Of a DNA stretch of 7,179 bases, positions 4,418 through 7,179 are shown in pieces. Under the pieces are notes generated by a model. That model saw only the letters and a list, made by a program, of their open reading frames with translations, searched no databases and was not told the origin of the DNA. Position 1 is the stretch's first letter, and every line of letters starts with the position of its first letter. A program made the translations under genes and the position numbers. Source of the DNA: Actinomycetota bacterium (GTDB lineage: Bacteria > Actinomycetota > Thermoleophilia > Solirubrobacterales > 70-9); the NCBI GenBank assembly GCA_018268695.1, contig JAFDWD010000474.1, positions 1-7,179 of the forward strand, given 5' to 3'.

Positions 4418-5339
4418 CGAAGTACCGTTCCTGGTCCCTGGAGATGCAGCCTTCGGCCGTGCACAAGCGGGCGCCGAAGCGCGGCCCGGCGAGGCGGACC
4501 GGATCGAGGCCCGGGAAGGCGACGGAAAGGTCGCCCGTCCAGGTGAAGGTCGATTCGTGCGTACGGGTGAAGGTGGCCGTGCCGATGAACGGCGCGGGCG
4601 GGGTGACCGTGGCCGTTTCGGAGAGAGGCCCGTCGGGGAACGCCACGTCCGATTCCGCAGCCGCCACTTCGACCTCGTGCTGGACCCTGACCCGTCCGGC
4701 CCGATCGGAGATCGACGCACTGAACTCGACTCGGCGGTCGCGAGGCCGCGCGTCGCGGTGGAAGAGCGCGGCGCCGAAGGTCACCGCCTTTCGCTGCAGG
4801 GACCAGGAGCCGACCCGGGCCCGCGCTTCCTTGTCGGCGTAACGATCCGGCCCGGTCGCGTAGTGACAGCGCCAGGACGACCAGGATTCGCGGCCACCCC
4901 AGAAACGCCGGCCGCCAACGTGCGTGTAGTCCCGTTCGCCGTGGAACACGAGCCGGCCGACCAGGTATCCGGGCTGCCAGCGAGACGGCGACCCCTTGCA
5001 CCAGCTCGGCGGCCGGTAGAAGCGTGGCTTCCCGACCGGGACGAAGCGGAGGTCGAGGATCCCGCGCTTCCCGAGCCGCGCCGACACCCGACCGCCGGCG
5101 ACCGACCCGCCCTTCGTGACATATCGCGTCTTCGAATGGTGGCCTTTGACGGTGAGTTTGAAGCCGTGCTTGTTGCCCTCCCAGAACTGGAGGTCGAAGC
5201 CGTCCGTACCTCGCGCGACACCGGTGACGTAGAAACCCGCGTGGGTGACGTAGCCGTTTGACGCCGAGGAGGCCGCCGGCAGCGCGAGCGCGAGCGCCGC
5301 GACCAATGCCACCGCCCCCGCTCCGCATCGCGTCCTCAT
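4407..5339 (-). CDS. Secreted two-domain beta-rich protein, subtype A (A2)
   Basis: This 310-residue paralogue of A1 is the second gene of the operon. ATG 5339 is preferred over an in-frame upstream start at 5378 because it makes an ATGA overlap with the stop of B2 and starts directly with the signal peptide (R2, R4, hydrophobic 6-21, cleavage near S25-A26-S27). The N-terminal domain has L-G-K-R-G-I-L-D-L-R-F (89-99) and C114/C158, 44 apart. It is aromatic and basic in the middle (tryptophans at 113, 121, 147, 153 and 156). The C-terminal module has P-P-A-P-F, T-W-T-G, F-P-G and C293/C298. The ribosome binding site is weak (GAAGA), so translation probably depends on coupling to B2. No anchor or catalytic signature was seen. 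Confidence 0.85.
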   Translation of the reverse strand: MRTRCGAGAVALVAALALALPAASSASNGYVTHAGFYVTGVARGTDGFDLQFWEGNKHGFKLTVKGHHSKTRYVTKGGSVAGGRVSARLGKRGILDLRFVPVGKPRFYRPPSWCKGSPSRWQPGYLVGRLVFHGERDYTHVGGRRFWGGRESWSSWRCHYATGPDRYADKEARARVGSWSLQRKAVTFGAALFHRDARPRDRRVEFSASISDRAGRVRVQHEVEVAAAESDVAFPDGPLSETATVTPPAPFIGTATFTRTHESTFTWTGDLSVAFPGLDPVRLAGPRFGARLCTAEGCISRDQERYFGER

Positions 5340-6364
5340 TCTTCGGCCCACTGGAAGTTGGGGGCCACGAACTCGCAACCGGTGCGGCTGCCGAACGAGC
5401 GCGCCACACAGAGGGAGCTGGCGAATTCCGGCCCGGTGAGGGGCTGTAGGAGTCCCGGAAGTTGGACCGAAAGCGTCCCCGTCCAGCTGTGGGACGTCGG
5501 CGAGACGGCGACGTATTCAGCTTCGCCCCTGAACGGCGCCGGGGGCTTGAAGGTGGCTCGCTTCGGACCTTCGCCGGGTAACGACGTAAGGAGCGTCCCC
5601 GGAGGCGAGGCTTCGATGAAGGCCCCACGGCCGACCGGCATCTTGCCCTGATATTCGCGCTCGATGAGCTCCACGGTCGCTCCTTCCCGCTGGCCGGCGA
5701 AGTGGTCGACGCGCATGCCGAGCACCCGACCGCCTTCCTTCGCCTCGACCTGCAGCGAAGCCAGGCTGCCGTCGCCTGGAAGGAACAGCTGTGGCAAGAC
5801 GGCTTCCCGCAGCGACTCCGGCGGATAGATGGTCCGCCGGCGTTTGACGTGACAACGGAGGCGGAAGGTGCGCGTCAGGGATCCGGCGAGCCGGTGGGCA
5901 TGCACCGCGAAATAGCCGCCCTCACCACGCAAGGAGATCCGGCCTACGAACTGACCGTATTCTTCGCCTCCACGCCTGCCCGTGCACTTTGCCGATTTCC
6001 GCCCGAGGCGACCTCTGCCGTCGGGGCGAAAGCGGACCGAGAGCGAGCCGATCGCCCCGAAACTCGCGCGAAGGCGCCCGAAGGGCAAGGAGCCCTCGAA
6101 GTGCGCGCCGTAGTTCGCCGAGACGAAGGTACCGGTTTCGTTGTCGTAGCTGCCGACGTGCAGAATCGCGTCATCGGGTTCCAGGAAGGAGACGGCGATT
6201 TCATAACCACCCTGTTCGCCGACGAACATCAGGCCTTGGTTCGTCGCCGGGAAGACCTGGACGTGGCGCCGGTGCGCCCGCGGCGCGGCGGACGCCCCCG
6301 CGGGAAGCGCGAGCATCACGAGGGCCGCCCCGGCGGCGGCGAGGAGACGACCCCATGCCTTCAC
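5336..6364 (-). CDS. Secreted two-domain beta-rich protein, subtype B (B2, first gene of operon)
   Basis: This 342-residue protein of unknown function is first in the operon. The start is GTG 6364: an in-frame TGA lies three codons upstream, and AAGGA ends two bases before the GTG. Residues 1-26 are a signal peptide with the same P-A-G-A-S-A-A-P (21-28) as B1. The N-terminal domain has S-F-G-A-I-G-S-L-S-V-R-F (101-112), C127 and C171 at the same residue numbers as B1, and R-G-E-G-G-Y-F-A-V (146-154). The middle region carries E-Y-Q-G-K-M-P-V-G-R, and the C-terminal module has P-P-A-P-F-R-G, H-S-W-T-G, L-P-G and C319/C330. It is read divergently from the metallo-hydrolase at 6652. No TANNNT box was found within 65 bases upstream, so the promoter is unresolved. 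Confidence 0.85.
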   Translation of the reverse strand: MKAWGRLLAAAGAALVMLALPAGASAAPRAHRRHVQVFPATNQGLMFVGEQGGYEIAVSFLEPDDAILHVGSYDNETGTFVSANYGAHFEGSLPFGRLRASFGAIGSLSVRFRPDGRGRLGRKSAKCTGRRGGEEYGQFVGRISLRGEGGYFAVHAHRLAGSLTRTFRLRCHVKRRRTIYPPESLREAVLPQLFLPGDGSLASLQVEAKEGGRVLGMRVDHFAGQREGATVELIEREYQGKMPVGRGAFIEASPPGTLLTSLPGEGPKRATFKPPAPFRGEAEYVAVSPTSHSWTGTLSVQLPGLLQPLTGPEFASSLCVARSFGSRTGCEFVAPNFQWAEE

Positions 6365-6430
6365 TGTCCTTCAGTATTTCAATGATGCCCGGGCGCTCGG
6401 CGCGCGCCTCCCAAACCGGTCGCAGATGCG

Positions 6431-6464
6431 CGACGACCCCGAAGCGGCAGTTTCGGGGTCGTCG
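6431..6464. repeat. Perfect 13-bp hairpin in the divergent intergenic region
   Basis: CGACGACCCCGAA (6431-6443) and TTCGGGGTCGTCG (6452-6464) pair perfectly around an 8-base loop. Neither side has a T run. It looks like the stem of a bidirectional terminator, yet no gene ends here: both flanking genes start and read outward. It may be a relic terminator, an insulator, an operator or a 5' leader structure for the operon. Confidence 0.6.
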
Positions 6465-6596
6465 TCCAGCGGCACCGGCGCCTTGCCACACCGATGCGGG
6501 GTTACGCCGGACGGCGGTTGGAGGCACGCCGAGCCGACTCGGGAAGATCCTCGCGGGGGGCCCGCCGCAGGGAGTTAAAGGGCTGAGAAAGTCGGT

Positions 6597-6613
6597 GATC
6601 GGACTTCCCGATC
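6597..6613. promoter_or_regulatory. Inverted repeat upstream of the metallo-hydrolase promoter
   Basis: GATCGG (6597-6602) and CCGATC (6608-6613) are perfect 6-base arms with a 5-base spacer, centred about 35 bases upstream of the -10 box of the gene at 6652. The position near -45 suits an activator or repressor site. No regulator is identified. Confidence 0.4.
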
Positions 6614-6639
6614 GGGTCGCCCGAGGCGCGCCGGGGCGC

Positions 6640-6645
6640 TAGCCT
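6640..6645 (+). promoter_or_regulatory. Leaderless -10 box for the metallo-hydrolase
   Basis: TAGCCT fits TANNNT, is followed by exactly six bases and then ATG 6652, and no Shine-Dalgarno sequence precedes that ATG. Transcription starting at the A of the ATG is therefore likely. The same spacing occurs before the regulator at 1697. No clear -35 box was seen. Confidence 0.5.
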
Positions 6646-6651
6646 GGACGC

Positions 6652-7179
6652 ATGCTCTTCCGCCAGATCATCCATGAGGACCTCGGCTGCGCTTCCTACC
6701 TGGTCGCCGACCGCGAAAGCGGCGTCGCGGTGGTGGTCGACCCGCAGTGGGAGGTCGAGCCCTACCGCCGCCTGGCGCGCCTACACGGCGTGCGGATCGG
6801 CCATGTCCTGGAGACGCACAACCACGCCGACCACGTCTCCGGCCACGGCCGCCTGGTGCGCCAGACCGGCGCGACGGTCCACGTGCACGAGCTGGCCGAG
6901 GCGGAGTACGACCACGAGTCGTTCACCGACGGCTGGAGGCTGACCCTGGGCGACCTGACCGTCGAGGCGATCCACACCCCCGGCCACCGGCCCGAGCACA
7001 CCTGCTTCCTGCTCTCCGACGCGAGCCGCGGCGGCTCCCCGTGGGCGCTCCTCTCCGGCGACTCGCTGTTCATCGGCGACGTCGCCCGCCCCGACCTGGC
7101 GATCGAGCCACGCGAAGGCGCCGTGCAGATGTTCCACTCGCTCCACGACCGGCTGCTGGAGCTGGACGACGAGGTCGAG
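6652..7179 (+). CDS. Persulfide-dioxygenase-like metallo-beta-lactamase-fold hydrolase (5' part)
   Basis: The first 176 codons are present and the gene runs off the window. The fold is a cytoplasmic MBL hydrolase. T-H-N-H-A-D-H (55-61) is the H-x-H-x-D-H metal motif, H-T-P-G-H (108-112) supplies the next metal histidine, and S-G-D-S-L-F-I-G-D-V-A-R-P-D-L (135-149) holds the metal aspartate and the G-D-x-x-R-P-D-L signature of the ETHE1/BlH group. Those enzymes oxidise glutathione persulfide or related sulfane sulfur. Actinobacterial relatives with T-P-G-H-R-P-E-H-T usually continue into a rhodanese domain at about 450 residues, which cannot be checked here. The substrate is inferred from family; a glyoxalase-II-like activity is the alternative. 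Nothing links it functionally to the divergent operon at 2379-6364. Confidence 0.85.
   Translation, partial: MLFRQIIHEDLGCASYLVADRESGVAVVVDPQWEVEPYRRLARLHGVRIGHVLETHNHADHVSGHGRLVRQTGATVHVHELAEAEYDHESFTDGWRLTLGDLTVEAIHTPGHRPEHTCFLLSDASRGGSPWALLSGDSLFIGDVARPDLAIEPREGAVQMFHSLHDRLLELDDEVE

Noticed and set aside
4407..4720. Upstream extension of B1 to 4720
   Set aside because: The extension is entirely inside A2, is Arg/Ser/Pro-rich, and would hide the signal peptide that begins at GTG 4417.
2382..5261. Long plus-strand open frames (2382-3224, 3530-4546, 3993-5261)
   Set aside because: They lie opposite the signal-peptide operon, have low-complexity G/A/R/E-rich composition typical of antisense frames in GC-rich DNA, and lack plausible starts or domains.
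2251..5628. Alternative minus-strand long frames (2251-3582, 4414-5628)
   Set aside because: They are Arg/Pro-rich +1 shadows of the real operon genes. The C-terminal V-A-Q-L-A-R-A-S-A-C-H of the first is just the translated tRNA fragment.
2379..6364. HtaA-type haem-binding domains in the four secreted proteins
   Set aside because: The W-T-G...F-P-G module is only loosely reminiscent of them. The characteristic HtaA N-terminal W-G-x-K-x-S-F-R motif and haem-ligating tyrosine context are not seen.
1..7179. CRISPR array, insertion sequence or transposase
   Set aside because: No regularly spaced direct repeats, no transposase-like protein and no terminal inverted repeats with target duplications were found on either strand.

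Overview
The window looks like chromosomal DNA from a high-GC actinobacterium, most likely class Thermoleophilia (Solirubrobacterales). The grounds are the very GC-rich codon use, the particular style of the winged-helix regulator at 209-817 (ArsR-like HTH with a V-A-Y-H recognition helix, an R-G-x-T-E-H wing and a helical tail), the probable leaderless starts (TANNNT, six bases, ATG), and the actinobacterial type of sulfur-linked metallo-beta-lactamase-fold hydrolase at the right edge. This placement is inference; no rRNA or universal marker is present.

Left part (about 1-2250): a visibly less GC-rich stretch with three small winged-helix DNA-binding proteins, all on the minus strand. One is a single gene (817-209) with a good ribosome binding site and a hairpin terminator. 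The other two form an ATGA-coupled pair (1697-1368 and 1371-1099) that probably starts leaderless. To their right is a small plus-strand gene (1939-2151) for a 70-residue Cys/His protein with zinc-finger-like spacing. A near-perfect LexA (SOS) box, CGAACATCTGTTCG, sits exactly at its start, so this part may be damage-inducible.

Boundary (2256-2319): on the minus strand lies an exact 5' half of a tRNA-Gly(GCC) gene, running from base 1 to the last base of the anticodon loop. A rho-independent terminator follows at once. The base composition changes here, so this is either a scar or attachment-site remnant of an inserted segment, or a tRNA copy that lost its 3' half.

Central part (2379-6364): a tight four-gene minus-strand operon, transcribed B2-A2-B1-A1, with overlaps of 4, 11 and 4 bases. 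All four genes encode signal-peptide-bearing, beta-rich secreted proteins of 310-354 residues that I cannot assign to a named family. They are two alternating subtypes (B, A, B, A), as if a two-gene unit had been duplicated. All four keep one pair of cysteines exactly 44 residues apart in the N-terminal domain and a second pair in a C-terminal module (PPAPF / W-T-G / F-P-G / L-C...G-C). This operon is the best candidate in the window for an undescribed system.

Right part (6365-7179): a divergent intergenic region with a perfect 13-bp hairpin, a smaller inverted repeat and a leaderless-type -10 box. It leads into the first 176 codons of a persulfide-dioxygenase-like metallo-beta-lactamase-fold hydrolase that runs off the window.
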